From: Candidatus Eiseniibacteriota bacterium
Lineage (GTDB): Bacteria; Orphanbacterota; Orphanbacteria; Orphanbacterales; Orphanbacteraceae
Direction of reading: 5' to 3'
Length of the DNA: 64,000 bases
Assembly: GCA_029262235.1 (NCBI GenBank)
Contig: JAJCZU010000002.1
Location: forward strand, 930,001 to 994,000
Shown here: in pieces, positions 8,602-17,377 of the stretch
Layout of the letters: every line of letters begins with the position of its first letter
Numbering within the stretch: the first letter of the stretch is position 1
The notes under the pieces: generated by a model
What the model saw: the letters and a program-made list of their open reading frames with translations, nothing else
Told to the model about the DNA's origin: nothing
Database searches by the model: none
Program-made: the position numbers and the translations under genes

Positions 8602-9545
8602 GCACTGTGATTTCCGTCGTCATTCCCGTCTACAACGAAGAGGGGAATGTACGGCCTCTTTACGAGCGGATCGCGCCGGCGCTGGAGCGGATCGGACGCG
8701 AATGGGAGATCATTTACGTCGATGACGGCTCCTCCGATCGCACCTTTTCGATTCTCGAAGCGATTCACGCGGGGGACCCGCGCGTTCGCATCATTCGCAT
8801 GCGCCGCAACTTCGGACAGACCGCGGCCCTCGCTTCCGGCTTCGACTACTCGCGCGGCCAGTACGTCATCACGATGGACGGCGATCTGCAGAACGATCCG
8901 GATGACATACCGGCCATTGTCGAGAAGATGGATCAGGGGTACCAGGTCGTCAGCGGCTGGCGCAAGGATCGCAACGAGAACCTCGTAACACGACGCTTCC
9001 CCTCATGGGTCGCGAACCGCATGATCTCTTTTCTTTCGGGCGTTCATGTACACGACTACGGTTGCACGCTCAAGGGATACGACTCCCAGGTGGTGGCGAA
9101 TCTTCACCCGTACGGCGAGATGCACCGTTTTCTGCCGGCGCTGGCTTCGCTCTCCGGCGCGAGCTACACGGAGATTGCAGTACTCGACCACCCCCGGCTG
9201 TCCGGTGTCTCGAAGTACGGACTTTCCCGCGTCGGCAAAGTGTTTCTGGATCTCGTGACACTGATGATGATTCTTCACTTCTCTACGAAACCGCGTTACT
9301 GGTTCGGCTATCTGTCGTTTCCGTTCTTCGCCCTCGGCACGATTACGACGATCGTGGCGCTGCAATGGTACGCGGGCGCTCCCGACATCGAGACCTTCGT
9401 CGTGCTGCCGGGCAGCGCGTTTCTGTTGTTCTACGGCGGTTTCTTCCTGTTCTCGCTCGGCTGGATTTCGGAACTCATCACGAACGTCGGTACATTTCGA
9501 TACGGACACGGGCTCACCCAGGTCCTGGAAGAGACGGGATCATGA
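8598..9545 (+). CDS. GT2 glycosyltransferase, DPM1/ArnC-like, with two membrane helices
   Basis: The protein has 315 residues and probably starts at TTG 8598, which overlaps the kinase stop as TTGA; GTG 8607 is an alternative. It has the GT-A nucleotide-binding motif YVDDGSSDRTF and an intact metal-binding MDGDLQNDPDDI, followed by a catalytic region with SGWRKDRNE. Two C-terminal hydrophobic helices lie around residues 230-300 (YLSFPFFALGTITTIVAL and AFLLFYGGFFLFSLGWI). The architecture matches enzymes that transfer a sugar from a nucleotide donor to polyprenyl phosphate at the cytoplasmic face. It is paired with the overlapping degenerate paralogue. Confidence 0.88.
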   Translation: MSTVISVVIPVYNEEGNVRPLYERIAPALERIGREWEIIYVDDGSSDRTFSILEAIHAGDPRVRIIRMRRNFGQTAALASGFDYSRGQYVITMDGDLQNDPDDIPAIVEKMDQGYQVVSGWRKDRNENLVTRRFPSWVANRMISFLSGVHVHDYGCTLKGYDSQVVANLHPYGEMHRFLPALASLSGASYTEIAVLDHPRLSGVSKYGLSRVGKVFLDLVTLMMILHFSTKPRYWFGYLSFPFFALGTITTIVALQWYAGAPDIETFVVLPGSAFLLFYGGFFLFSLGWISELITNVGTFRYGHGLTQVLEETGS

Positions 9546-10540
9546 GCGTTTCACCGAATCAGGATCCGGTCGTTCTTCCCGAGAACGCAATCCGCCTTTC
9601 CATTCTGATCTATCTTGCGCGGCCGACCAGCAAGCTTGCGGGGCTTCTTGAAACGATCGAACGGGCGCTGCCGAACTTCTCGGACTACGAGATCGTCGTT
9701 CTCGATGACGGCACCGCGACCGGGCGACGCTATGCGCGCCCGAACGTCAGCGACAGGCCGCATCTCAAAATCGTGCAGTTCGGACGCCCGTTCGGAGAAT
9801 CCGTCGCCGTCGACGCGGCCATGAGAATGACGCGGGGGGACCACGTAATGACGCTCCCGGCGACGCGCCCCGTGACGGAGAGTGATATCCAGACGCTGTG
9901 GGGCGGAATCGCGGACGGCGTCGATCTTCTGATCGGTTACAGGACCGGCCGCATGCAGGGACTCCTGGACCGCCTGCAGGTCAAAACGTTCTACTGGATG
10001 ACGCAGCGCGCTTCGGGCGCCCGCTTCAGGGATCTTTCGAGCGGCATCCGCATCTTCCGTCGCGAGCTCGTGACCGAGATTCCGCTATACGGCGACATGA
10101 TCCGTTTTCTCCCCGTCTGGGCCATGGGGCGCGGCTATGAAGTGCGCGAGTTTCAGGTGCAGACACCGCATAGTCCCGAGCAGGACAAGGGGCCGAGTAT
10201 CGGAAAGCGGGTCGAGGAGTTCCGGCCGCTCGTCTATCTGAACCGCATGCTCGACGTGCTGACGCTGTTCTTTCTGATCCGCTTCACGAAGAAGCCCCTT
10301 CGGTTCTTCGGAGCCATGGGTGCGTTTCTTCTGGTACCCGGACTTCTGATCGATCTCTACATGCTTGTCATGCGCCTTTTTCTCGGCGGCGCCGTCGCCG
10401 GACGTCCGTTGCTCCTGCTCGGCATCCTTCTGACGGTACTCGGAGTGCAGGTCATTTCGATCGGCCTGATCGGCGAGATGATCATCTTCACGCACTCGCG
10501 GGAGTCACGCGACTACTCGATCCGGGAGATACTCGAATGA
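9542..10540 (+). CDS. Divergent GT2 glycosyltransferase lacking the DxD motif
   Basis: The start is ATG 9542, overlapping the previous stop as ATGA; an upstream frame extension lies inside the preceding gene and is ignored. The protein has 332 residues. The layout matches the preceding DPM1-like enzyme: GT-A domain (VLDDGTATGRR), the DLSSGIRIFRRELV region, then two C-terminal membrane helices (~255-320). Where the neighbour reads MDGDLQNDP, this protein reads LPATRPVTESD, so the metal-binding acidic pair is absent. It appears to be a tandem paralogue that has lost or altered catalysis. It could act as a non-catalytic partner of the upstream enzyme; its sugar and acceptor are unknown. Confidence 0.82.
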   Translation: MSVSPNQDPVVLPENAIRLSILIYLARPTSKLAGLLETIERALPNFSDYEIVVLDDGTATGRRYARPNVSDRPHLKIVQFGRPFGESVAVDAAMRMTRGDHVMTLPATRPVTESDIQTLWGGIADGVDLLIGYRTGRMQGLLDRLQVKTFYWMTQRASGARFRDLSSGIRIFRRELVTEIPLYGDMIRFLPVWAMGRGYEVREFQVQTPHSPEQDKGPSIGKRVEEFRPLVYLNRMLDVLTLFFLIRFTKKPLRFFGAMGAFLLVPGLLIDLYMLVMRLFLGGAVAGRPLLLLGILLTVLGVQVISIGLIGEMIIFTHSRESRDYSIREILE

Positions 10541-11568
10541 CGGTCGAGGAACTCGAGACGGGTGCGCAGAAAACGGAGTGGGACGGTTTCGTCGCTTCCC
10601 ACGACGAGTCGAGCCTCGGACACGACTCGCGCTGGCTTTCGATCCTCGAGGACTCATTCGGACATGAGCCGCATTTTCTGATGGCGCGCGACGACGCCGG
10701 GCATGTGCGGGGAATCCTGCCGCTCGTTCTCGTCGAAGGCCTCGTCGGCGGACGAGCACTCGTTTCGCTTCCGTGGCTCGACATCGCCGGGATGCTGACC
10801 GAAGGCAGCGAAGCCGACGACGCCCTGATCACACACGCGTCCCGGCTGGCGCGCGACCGCGACTGCCGCTACGTCGAACTTCGCGCTCTCGCCCCTTATA
10901 AAGCGCCGCACCCGATCGAAACGCACAAAGTGCTGATGCGACGCGCGGTCGATACTCCCGATGCGCTCTGGAAGGCGTTTTCGGCGAAGGTGCGCAACCA
11001 GATACGCAAGGCCGAGAAGGAGGGACTCCGGGCGCGCGTCGGGACAGCCGACGAACTCGATCGCTTCTACCTGGTATTCTCGCGCAACATGCGTGACCTC
11101 GGCGTACCTGTCTGGGGCATGGATTTCTTCGCGTCGATTCTCGCGCGTTTTCCCGATCAGGCGAAACTCGTGTTCGTGGAGAAGGACGGCGAGACGGTGG
11201 GCGCCGCGCTGCTGATCGCGCACAAGAACGTGGCCCTCGTACCGAGCGCCTCTTCGCTCCGCTCCTGGTTCCGGTCGTGCCCGAACCATCTCCTTTACTG
11301 GGAAGCGTTTCAGGAAGCGCACAGGATGGGGGCCGACACGTTCGACTTCGGTCGTTCCTCGCCCGATTCCGGAACGCATCGCTTCAAGAAGCAGTGGGGG
11401 AGCGAGGAAGTGCCTTGCTACTGGCACTACGATCTCGTGAAAATCGACGCCCCGCCGCAGCGCAATACGGCCAGTCCGAAACTGAAACTCGCGGTGGAAA
11501 CATGGAAGCGGCTGCCTCTGGCGATCACGAACCGGCTCGGGCCGATCCTCGTAAGGAGGATCCCATGA
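10537..11568 (+). CDS. FemAB/GNAT-like peptidyl- or acyltransferase of EPS loci
   Basis: The protein has 343 residues and overlaps both neighbours by 4 bp. The N-terminal half has the LGHDSRWLSILEDSFGHEPHF and GILPL pattern of FemAB-related proteins. The C-terminal half has the second acetyltransferase-like fold (FSRNMRDLGVPVWGMDFFASIL, VFVEKDGETVGAALLI, then FDFGRSSPDSGTHRFKKQWG). The FGRS...GT..FK.QWG signature is typical of the FemAB-like subfamily found in exosortase/PEP-CTERM EPS loci. Classical Fem enzymes use aminoacyl-tRNA to modify peptidoglycan; the substrate of this subfamily is not established. There is no signal peptide, so it should be cytoplasmic. Confidence 0.82.
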   Translation: MTVEELETGAQKTEWDGFVASHDESSLGHDSRWLSILEDSFGHEPHFLMARDDAGHVRGILPLVLVEGLVGGRALVSLPWLDIAGMLTEGSEADDALITHASRLARDRDCRYVELRALAPYKAPHPIETHKVLMRRAVDTPDALWKAFSAKVRNQIRKAEKEGLRARVGTADELDRFYLVFSRNMRDLGVPVWGMDFFASILARFPDQAKLVFVEKDGETVGAALLIAHKNVALVPSASSLRSWFRSCPNHLLYWEAFQEAHRMGADTFDFGRSSPDSGTHRFKKQWGSEEVPCYWHYDLVKIDAPPQRNTASPKLKLAVETWKRLPLAITNRLGPILVRRIP

Positions 11569-12974
11569 GCCTGCCCCGCATGGTATCGCCCTCGGGCACG
11601 CCCCGCATGATCTGGCCTGCGGTTCTTCTCATGGTGGGCCTGCTTCTCGCGGCCGTCGTCGGGTATTACTTCACGGAGATGCCCGGCGAAATGAGCATCG
11701 TGCTCGCGCTCGGCCTGATTCCGGGGCTGCTCGTAACGATCGCGGTTCTTCGCAACCCGTTCCTGTCGCTGCTGCTCGTATTCGTCTTCACGTACTTTCG
11801 CCCGCAGGACAATCTGGGCGCGTTGAAACCGCTGCATCTTCCGCTTGTGACATCGGCCGGCGCGTTCGCGCTGTTCATCGTTTCGGTCATCATCGATTCG
11901 AAGCGTCGCCTGCACTGGTCGACGGGAATGTCGCTCCTGACCGGCATCCTCGTTTTCATGTTCATCAGCATTTTTACATCGTCCAACAACTACTGGGCGT
12001 TCCAGTTCTTCCGCGGGACATTGACCACGGTCATGTTCTCGTTTCTGATCCTCAATCTGATCGATACGTTCGACCGCATGCGCTACGTGATCGGACTACT
12101 GGTCATCGCGCACTGCTATTTATGCTTCAAGGGCATCAAGAACTTCGTAACGGGAGGGGGCACGACCGGCTATGTGGGTTCGAGCTTCCTGGGCGACGAA
12201 AACGACTTCGCGCTCGCGCTGATCGTCATCTTTCCGTTCGTGTTCTTTTCGCTGCAGCGCACTCTTTCCCCGCGGGGGAAGACCCTCTGGGGGATCGCAA
12301 CCTGTCTCGTACTTACGACCATCATGCTTACGATGTCGCGCGGCGGATTCGTCGGCATCGCCGCCACGCTCGGATTCATGTGGCTCGTTTCGCCGAACAA
12401 GATGCGGAACGCGGCGATCCTGCTCTTCATGATCATTGTCGTCGCCGTCCTGGCGCCTCCCAAATACTACGAAGAAATCGGGTCGATCAAGAACACGGAC
12501 CAGGGAACGGCGCATCTCCGCCGGGAATACTGGAAGGCGGGATTCCGCATGTATGCGGAGCATCCCCTGATCGGCGTCGGACCGGCGAACTGCGGCTTCC
12601 TGCTGCCGATCTATATGGACGTACCAAACGCGAATCAGAAATGGGGCCGCGCGCTTCACGGCACGCTGCCGCAGCTCATGGCGGAGATGGGGACGATCGG
12701 GCTCTTCCTCTACGGGGCGCTCTTCTTCGTTTCGATGCGCTCCGTGCGCCTCATGAGATGGATCAAAGTTCCTCCCGAAGACAGGGAGTACGTCGACTAT
12801 CTGAGCCTCGCGCTGATGGCGAGCATGATCGGGTATGCCGTGACGGCAACATTTCTTTCGACGCTGTACTACCCGCACATCTACGTGCTCGCGGCGCTCG
12901 CTGCCGCCGCGTTCAAGCTGACGCTGCAGAGCCGGATCCGCGACCCTGAAAAACAGGGACACTTCGCGGCATGA
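11565..12974 (+). CDS. O-antigen ligase/polymerase-like membrane protein (Wzy_C)
   Basis: The start is ATG 11565 with AAGGAGG just upstream, overlapping the FemAB-like stop as ATGA. The protein has 469 residues and about ten hydrophobic helices. FVFTYFRPQDNLG near residue 75 resembles the putative O-glycosylation ligase subfamily of exosortase loci. The conserved LTMSRGGFVGIAATL and the long periplasmic loop with YWKAGFRMYAEHPLIGVGPANC match the Wzy_C/WaaL ligase domain. It probably polymerises the EPS repeat unit or ligates glycan to a carrier; the sequence alone does not separate these. No separate Wzx flippase was seen in the window. Confidence 0.85.
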   Translation: MSLPRMVSPSGTPRMIWPAVLLMVGLLLAAVVGYYFTEMPGEMSIVLALGLIPGLLVTIAVLRNPFLSLLLVFVFTYFRPQDNLGALKPLHLPLVTSAGAFALFIVSVIIDSKRRLHWSTGMSLLTGILVFMFISIFTSSNNYWAFQFFRGTLTTVMFSFLILNLIDTFDRMRYVIGLLVIAHCYLCFKGIKNFVTGGGTTGYVGSSFLGDENDFALALIVIFPFVFFSLQRTLSPRGKTLWGIATCLVLTTIMLTMSRGGFVGIAATLGFMWLVSPNKMRNAAILLFMIIVVAVLAPPKYYEEIGSIKNTDQGTAHLRREYWKAGFRMYAEHPLIGVGPANCGFLLPIYMDVPNANQKWGRALHGTLPQLMAEMGTIGLFLYGALFFVSMRSVRLMRWIKVPPEDREYVDYLSLALMASMIGYAVTATFLSTLYYPHIYVLAALAAAAFKLTLQSRIRDPEKQGHFAA

Positions 12975-14161
12975 CACGCCACCTTCCACCGGTCGGACTT
13001 CCTCTCGACGGGAAGGAAGTATGGGGGGCGCTGGCGGGCATCGGCCATCCGGAAGAAGCCGCGCTCCGCTTTGCCGCGGGACTCGCCGAGCGCCTGCCGG
13101 GGCACACCGTCGTACCCGTTTCATCGGGCCGGGCAGCGCTTCTCACGATTCTCGAAGCGGCCCGGACCGCACGCCCGGGGCGAACCGACGTTCTCGTGCC
13201 GGCGTACACATGCTGGAGCGTTCCCGCCGCCGTGATACGCGCCGGGCTGACGGTCCGGCTCTATGACGTCGACCCGGCCACCCTCGACGCGCGCCCCGAC
13301 ACGATCGAGACGGACGACCGCGTACTCGCGGTGCTGTCGAATCACCTCTTCGGCATTCCGAACGACATGCACGTACTGGAAGACGCGGCGAAGTCGTGCG
13401 GCGCCTTTCTGATCGACGACGCGGCGCAGGGGTTCGGAGCGAGATGGGACGGCGTGCCGATCGGCGCCTGGGGAGACGCGGGGCTGCTTTCGTTCGGGCG
13501 CGGGAAGGGACTGCCGGCGCTCGGCGGCGGCGCGATCGTCGTGCCTGACGGAGGAACACTGGCCGAGTCACTCGGGAACGCGAAGGGGCACGGGCGCGGG
13601 CGCAGTGCGAAACGATTCGCAATGGCCTGGTCCCACGGCTTCTTCTTCCGCGCGGAACGCTATCATTTTCCGGCCGAACTGCCGTTCCTGCATATCGGGG
13701 AGACGGCGTTCGAACCGGACTTCCGGTCAGCCGCCATCGACGGCTACACGGCAGCCCTCGGTCTCCGGCTGCTCCCTCGGCTTGACGCCGCGAACGCGGC
13801 GCGACGCGCGCGCGCGGAAAAGTACGCCTCGTTCGGTTCGACTGCTGCATACGCTCCGGTATCGGTCAGCGAGCGGGGGCGCCCCGTCTGGCTGCGGTAT
13901 CCGATCATGCTCCGCCGCAGTCTGACCCCCTCGGAGGAGGAGGCCACGGCGTTACTCGGTCTTTCCACACTCTATCCGGCACCCGTCCAGGCCATCCCCG
14001 GATTGCCGCCTGATGCGTTGCGGGCCACCGGACCGCTCGCGGGAAGCGTCGAGATTGCCCGCACGCTGCGTGCCCTCCCGACTCACCCGCTTGTCACTGA
14101 AAGTGATCAGACCGCTCTGCGGGACCTCCTGGACGGCGACAGCGGGGAGTGCGCCTCGTGA
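12971..14161 (+). CDS. DegT/DnrJ/EryC1-family PLP aminotransferase-like protein
   Basis: The protein has 396 residues and overlaps both neighbours by 4 bp. It shows the fold-type I features of sugar aminotransferases: VVPVSSGRAALL, then VLVPAYTCWSVPAAVIRAG, the PLP-contacting IDDAAQGFGA, and the Schiff-base lysine in SFGRGKGLPALGGGAIV. Family members convert keto-sugar nucleotides to amino sugars, which would fit a locus that also has WecB and deacetylases. The HxxKxxxxGEGG form typical of the best-known members is replaced here by RGKGLPALGGG, so substrate specificity is uncertain. Confidence 0.85.
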   Translation: MTRHLPPVGLPLDGKEVWGALAGIGHPEEAALRFAAGLAERLPGHTVVPVSSGRAALLTILEAARTARPGRTDVLVPAYTCWSVPAAVIRAGLTVRLYDVDPATLDARPDTIETDDRVLAVLSNHLFGIPNDMHVLEDAAKSCGAFLIDDAAQGFGARWDGVPIGAWGDAGLLSFGRGKGLPALGGGAIVVPDGGTLAESLGNAKGHGRGRSAKRFAMAWSHGFFFRAERYHFPAELPFLHIGETAFEPDFRSAAIDGYTAALGLRLLPRLDAANAARRARAEKYASFGSTAAYAPVSVSERGRPVWLRYPIMLRRSLTPSEEEATALLGLSTLYPAPVQAIPGLPPDALRATGPLAGSVEIARTLRALPTHPLVTESDQTALRDLLDGDSGECAS

Positions 14162-15273
14162 CCATCCTCTTCTGGGTCTCCGTCGCGATCGTCTTCTACG
14201 CCTACTTCGGGTATCCGCTCGTGCTCGTCGTGATCCGCGCCGTCCGCACCCGCCCGGTGGAACGCACGGACGACGAACCGGTCGTCACGATGGTCGTCCC
14301 CGTTCACAACCAGCCTGTCGACATCAGAAAGAAGATCGAGAACACACTGTCGCTCGACTATCCGCCCGACAAGCTCCGTCTCGTCGTGAGTTCCGACGGC
14401 TCCACGGACGCCACGAACGAAGTCGTGCGCTCGTTCGCCCATCGGGGGGTGGTTCTCGTGTCGGCGGAAGAACGGAGCGGCAAGGTCGCCGCCCAGATGC
14501 GCGCGCTTCCGTCGATCGAAGGAAGGATCGCGATCTTCAGCGACGCTTCCATTCTGTTGAACCGCGAAGCGCTCCGGGCCATCGTAAAGCCGTTCGCGGA
14601 TCCCGCTGTCGGCTGCGTCTCGAGCGAGGACCACGTCCCCGGCGGAGGCGAAGGGCTTTACGTTCGCTATGAGATGTGGTTACGTCGCATGGAAGGGGCG
14701 ATCCAGACGCTGATCGGGGTCAGCGGATCGTTCTACGCGATCCGCACGAACCTGATCGAGGAGACGCCGATCCGCTACACGCGTGATTTTCTCGTGCCGC
14801 TCACGGTCATCGAAAAAGGATATCGAGTGCTCAGCGAACCGGACGCGCAAGGTCATTTTCTTCCCGCGGTGAGCGCCGGTTCGGAGTTCCAGCGGAAAGT
14901 GCGGACCGTCATGAGAGGGATGGACGTTCTCGTGTATCGCCGGAGACTTCTGAATCCGTTCCGCTTTCCCTTCGTCTCGTTTGCGCTCATTTCGCACAAG
15001 ATCATCCGGTGGGCCGTACCGCTCGCGATGACGACCGCGTTCATCGCCAATCTCGCGCTGCTTGCATCCGGACCACTTTACGTGCTTACTTTTTTCGCCC
15101 AGATCGGTCTTTACGCTCTTGGTGCGGCCGCCTTCTTTCTGCCAGGCGTACAGAGTCTGCTTCCCGCGAAAGCCGCGCTCTTCTTTCTCATTACGAACGG
15201 CGCGATCCTGCTCGCCTGGTTCCGCTATCTCTCCGGGGAACGCGCGGTCGTGTGGAAGCCGACCGAACGGTGA
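14158..15273 (+). CDS. Membrane GT2 glycosyltransferase
   Basis: The start is taken as GTG 14158, which overlaps the preceding stop as GTGA and has GGGGAG eight bases upstream; GTG 14149 is an in-frame alternative. The protein has 371 residues. An N-terminal helix (ILFWVSVAIVFYAYFGYPLVL) precedes the GT-A domain with VVPVHNQ, SSDGSTDAT, SGKVAAQ and the metal-binding IFSDASI. Three C-terminal hydrophobic helices follow from about residue 280. This is the processive or membrane-bound GT2 arrangement common in EPS loci. The product is likely a bond in the EPS repeat unit; donor and acceptor are unknown. Confidence 0.87.
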   Translation: MTILFWVSVAIVFYAYFGYPLVLVVIRAVRTRPVERTDDEPVVTMVVPVHNQPVDIRKKIENTLSLDYPPDKLRLVVSSDGSTDATNEVVRSFAHRGVVLVSAEERSGKVAAQMRALPSIEGRIAIFSDASILLNREALRAIVKPFADPAVGCVSSEDHVPGGGEGLYVRYEMWLRRMEGAIQTLIGVSGSFYAIRTNLIEETPIRYTRDFLVPLTVIEKGYRVLSEPDAQGHFLPAVSAGSEFQRKVRTVMRGMDVLVYRRRLLNPFRFPFVSFALISHKIIRWAVPLAMTTAFIANLALLASGPLYVLTFFAQIGLYALGAAAFFLPGVQSLLPAKAALFFLITNGAILLAWFRYLSGERAVVWKPTER

Positions 15274-16271
15274 GGGCGCTCCGCTTACGATCCCTTGCGC
15301 TCTCGCTCGCGATTGCCGCGGGGCTTCACGAACGCGCTCTTCGCGCGATGCTCGCGCGCCGCGGGAATCGTCTCGTGCTTCTCTTTCATCGTGTACTTCC
15401 CGCGCGTTCCGGAAACGATTTCTCGCCGCCCGGCATGGTCGTTTCGGACGAATCGTTCTCGTCGCTGCTCTCCTGGCTTCCGGAGCGATTTCGCATCGTC
15501 GATGCAGACGGACTGTTCGCCGGCTACCCGGCGCCACTCGGCGAACCGTCGGTGCTGATCACGTTTGACGACGCGTGGAGCGACGTCGCCCTCCATGCGC
15601 TCCCCGTCATGAAGGCGAACGGAATCCCCGGCGTGCTTTTCGCGGCGCCGCACTTCGTCGATTCGGGCGATCTTTTCTGGCCCGAACGGATGCTGCGCGC
15701 GGGATCGTCGCTTACGAACGAGGCGTATCACGCGATCACGGGAAGCGCGCGGCCTGACCCCGGGAATGCGGACGAAATCGAGGAAGCCATGCGGGAATGG
15801 AAGGCTCGATCGGAAGAAGAGCGACTCGCGCTGGTTGACGCACTGGAACGCGCCGCGGTCGACGCCACGCCGGGTTCCCCGCCGCCCCGGCGAAACGATC
15901 GCACGGACGCGAACGACCGCCGGATCAGCGACTGGCGCGAGCTGCGCGTGCTCGCGGAAAGCGGCATCGAGATCGGCAGCCACGGCTATTCCCACTCGCT
16001 TCTGCCTGACTGCTCCGATGAATTGATCCGCTTCGAACTCCGCGCTTCGAAAGCGCGCATCGAAGAGGCGCTCGGCAGACCCGTCCGCTTCATCGCGTAC
16101 CCGAACGGCGATCGGAACGATCGTGTACGACGCATCGCCCGCGAAGAGGGGTACCGTTTCGGCTTTTCGCTCCGCGGTGATCCGAGCGACCCCTTCGACT
16201 TCCCGCGCGCAAACCTTCACGAATCCATCATTCGCGATCCTGCGCGGTTTCTCTGGAGCGTTTCCCGTTGA
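15270..16271 (+). CDS. Polysaccharide deacetylase (NodB domain)
   Basis: The start is GTG 15270, overlapping the previous stop as GTGA; a longer upstream frame lies within the previous gene and was rejected. The protein has 333 residues. Motif 1 is LITFDDAWSD and motif 2 is SHGYSHSLL (the metal-binding H-x3-H), with VRFIAYPNGD later. These are carbohydrate esterase 4 signatures, so it should N- or O-deacetylate a sugar polymer or lipid-linked intermediate. The N-terminus is only mildly hydrophobic, so export is unclear. A second, different deacetylase lies at 46069-46992. Confidence 0.9.
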   Translation: MRALRLRSLALSLAIAAGLHERALRAMLARRGNRLVLLFHRVLPARSGNDFSPPGMVVSDESFSSLLSWLPERFRIVDADGLFAGYPAPLGEPSVLITFDDAWSDVALHALPVMKANGIPGVLFAAPHFVDSGDLFWPERMLRAGSSLTNEAYHAITGSARPDPGNADEIEEAMREWKARSEEERLALVDALERAAVDATPGSPPPRRNDRTDANDRRISDWRELRVLAESGIEIGSHGYSHSLLPDCSDELIRFELRASKARIEEALGRPVRFIAYPNGDRNDRVRRIAREEGYRFGFSLRGDPSDPFDFPRANLHESIIRDPARFLWSVSR

Positions 16272-17377
16272 AGCGCGTCTGCCACATTCTGTCCGGCGAT
16301 CTCTGGGCGGGTGCCGAAGCGCAGGCTCTCTTTCTGACGCGCGAGTTGAAGCGGGGAGGGAAGTACGACCCCTTCGTTCTGCTCTTCAACGAGCGCGAGA
16401 GTGCGGTGCGATTCCGCGAGGCGGGCGTGCCCGTTCGGATCGCGGATGAGGCCGTGCTGAGCGTGCGCGGTCTCGCCAGGGAAGCGCGCGCATGGATCGA
16501 GGAGACGAACCCCGTGCACGTGCATGCGCACGGCTACAAAGAAGACCTGGTTGCGGCCTGGGCGACGCGGGGGATTTCAGTCGGACGCGTCCGCACGCAG
16601 CACGGCTCTCCCTATGCGCGTACGACGCTCAAAATCATGCTGAACCACTGGATCGACCGGCTCGTCGTCAAGTCGCGGTTCGACAGGACGATCGCGGTTT
16701 CGGAAGCCGTGCGGAGGGAGCTCCTTCGATTTCTGCCCGCGGACCGTGTCATTACGATCCCGAACGGGATCCCGTGCGGGGACGAGGCGGGAGCCGTCTC
16801 CACGAAGCTCTCTTCTCCGTTCCCCGCCGGAAGCTTCGTGGTAGGTTCAGCCGGAAGGCTGGCGCCCGAGAAACGCTTCGACATCCTGATTCAGGTCGTC
16901 AGAGAACTCCGGTCGCGCGGTCTGCCCGCAGCCGGGCTCATTCTCGGCGAAGGGCCGGAAGAGTCGATGCTGCGGACGATGCTTGGAGAGGATGCCCGAC
17001 ACGTTCACTTCGCGGGTTTTCAGCCAAACGTGGGGCAATGGCTGGGGATCATGAATGTATTCCTGATCACGTCGGACCGGGAGGGGCTCCCCACGGTACT
17101 TCTCGAGGCGTGGGAAGCCGGTTGTCCGGTCGTCTCCCGTGCCGTGGGCGGAATCCCCGACGTCATCACGGACGGCGTGAACGGGGCACTCGTCCCGACC
17201 GCAGATCCGGCCGCGCTGGCCGACGCGTGCGAGACGCTCTATCGGGATTCGGCGCTCCGCGACCGATACGCGGACGAGGGACGGGCCGCAGTGCGGGCAC
17301 GCTATTCGTCAGCGAAGAACGCCCGCGCGATGGAACGGCTCTACGGAACGATACTGGAGGAGAAGCGGATTGGCTGA
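16268..17377 (+). CDS. GT4 glycosyltransferase (GT-B fold)
   Basis: The protein has 369 residues and probably starts at TTG 16268 (TTGA overlap with the deacetylase stop). The N-terminal domain begins CHILSGDLWAGAEAQALFLT. The C-terminal nucleotide-sugar domain shows VGSAGRLAPEKRFDILI, LILGEGPEE, VHFAGFQPNV and the E-x7-E motif SDREGLPTVLLEAWEAG followed by VGGIPDVITDG. It is a retaining transferase adding a sugar to the EPS unit. It overlaps wecB by 8 bp. Confidence 0.92.
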   Translation: MKRVCHILSGDLWAGAEAQALFLTRELKRGGKYDPFVLLFNERESAVRFREAGVPVRIADEAVLSVRGLAREARAWIEETNPVHVHAHGYKEDLVAAWATRGISVGRVRTQHGSPYARTTLKIMLNHWIDRLVVKSRFDRTIAVSEAVRRELLRFLPADRVITIPNGIPCGDEAGAVSTKLSSPFPAGSFVVGSAGRLAPEKRFDILIQVVRELRSRGLPAAGLILGEGPEESMLRTMLGEDARHVHFAGFQPNVGQWLGIMNVFLITSDREGLPTVLLEAWEAGCPVVSRAVGGIPDVITDGVNGALVPTADPAALADACETLYRDSALRDRYADEGRAAVRARYSSAKNARAMERLYGTILEEKRIG

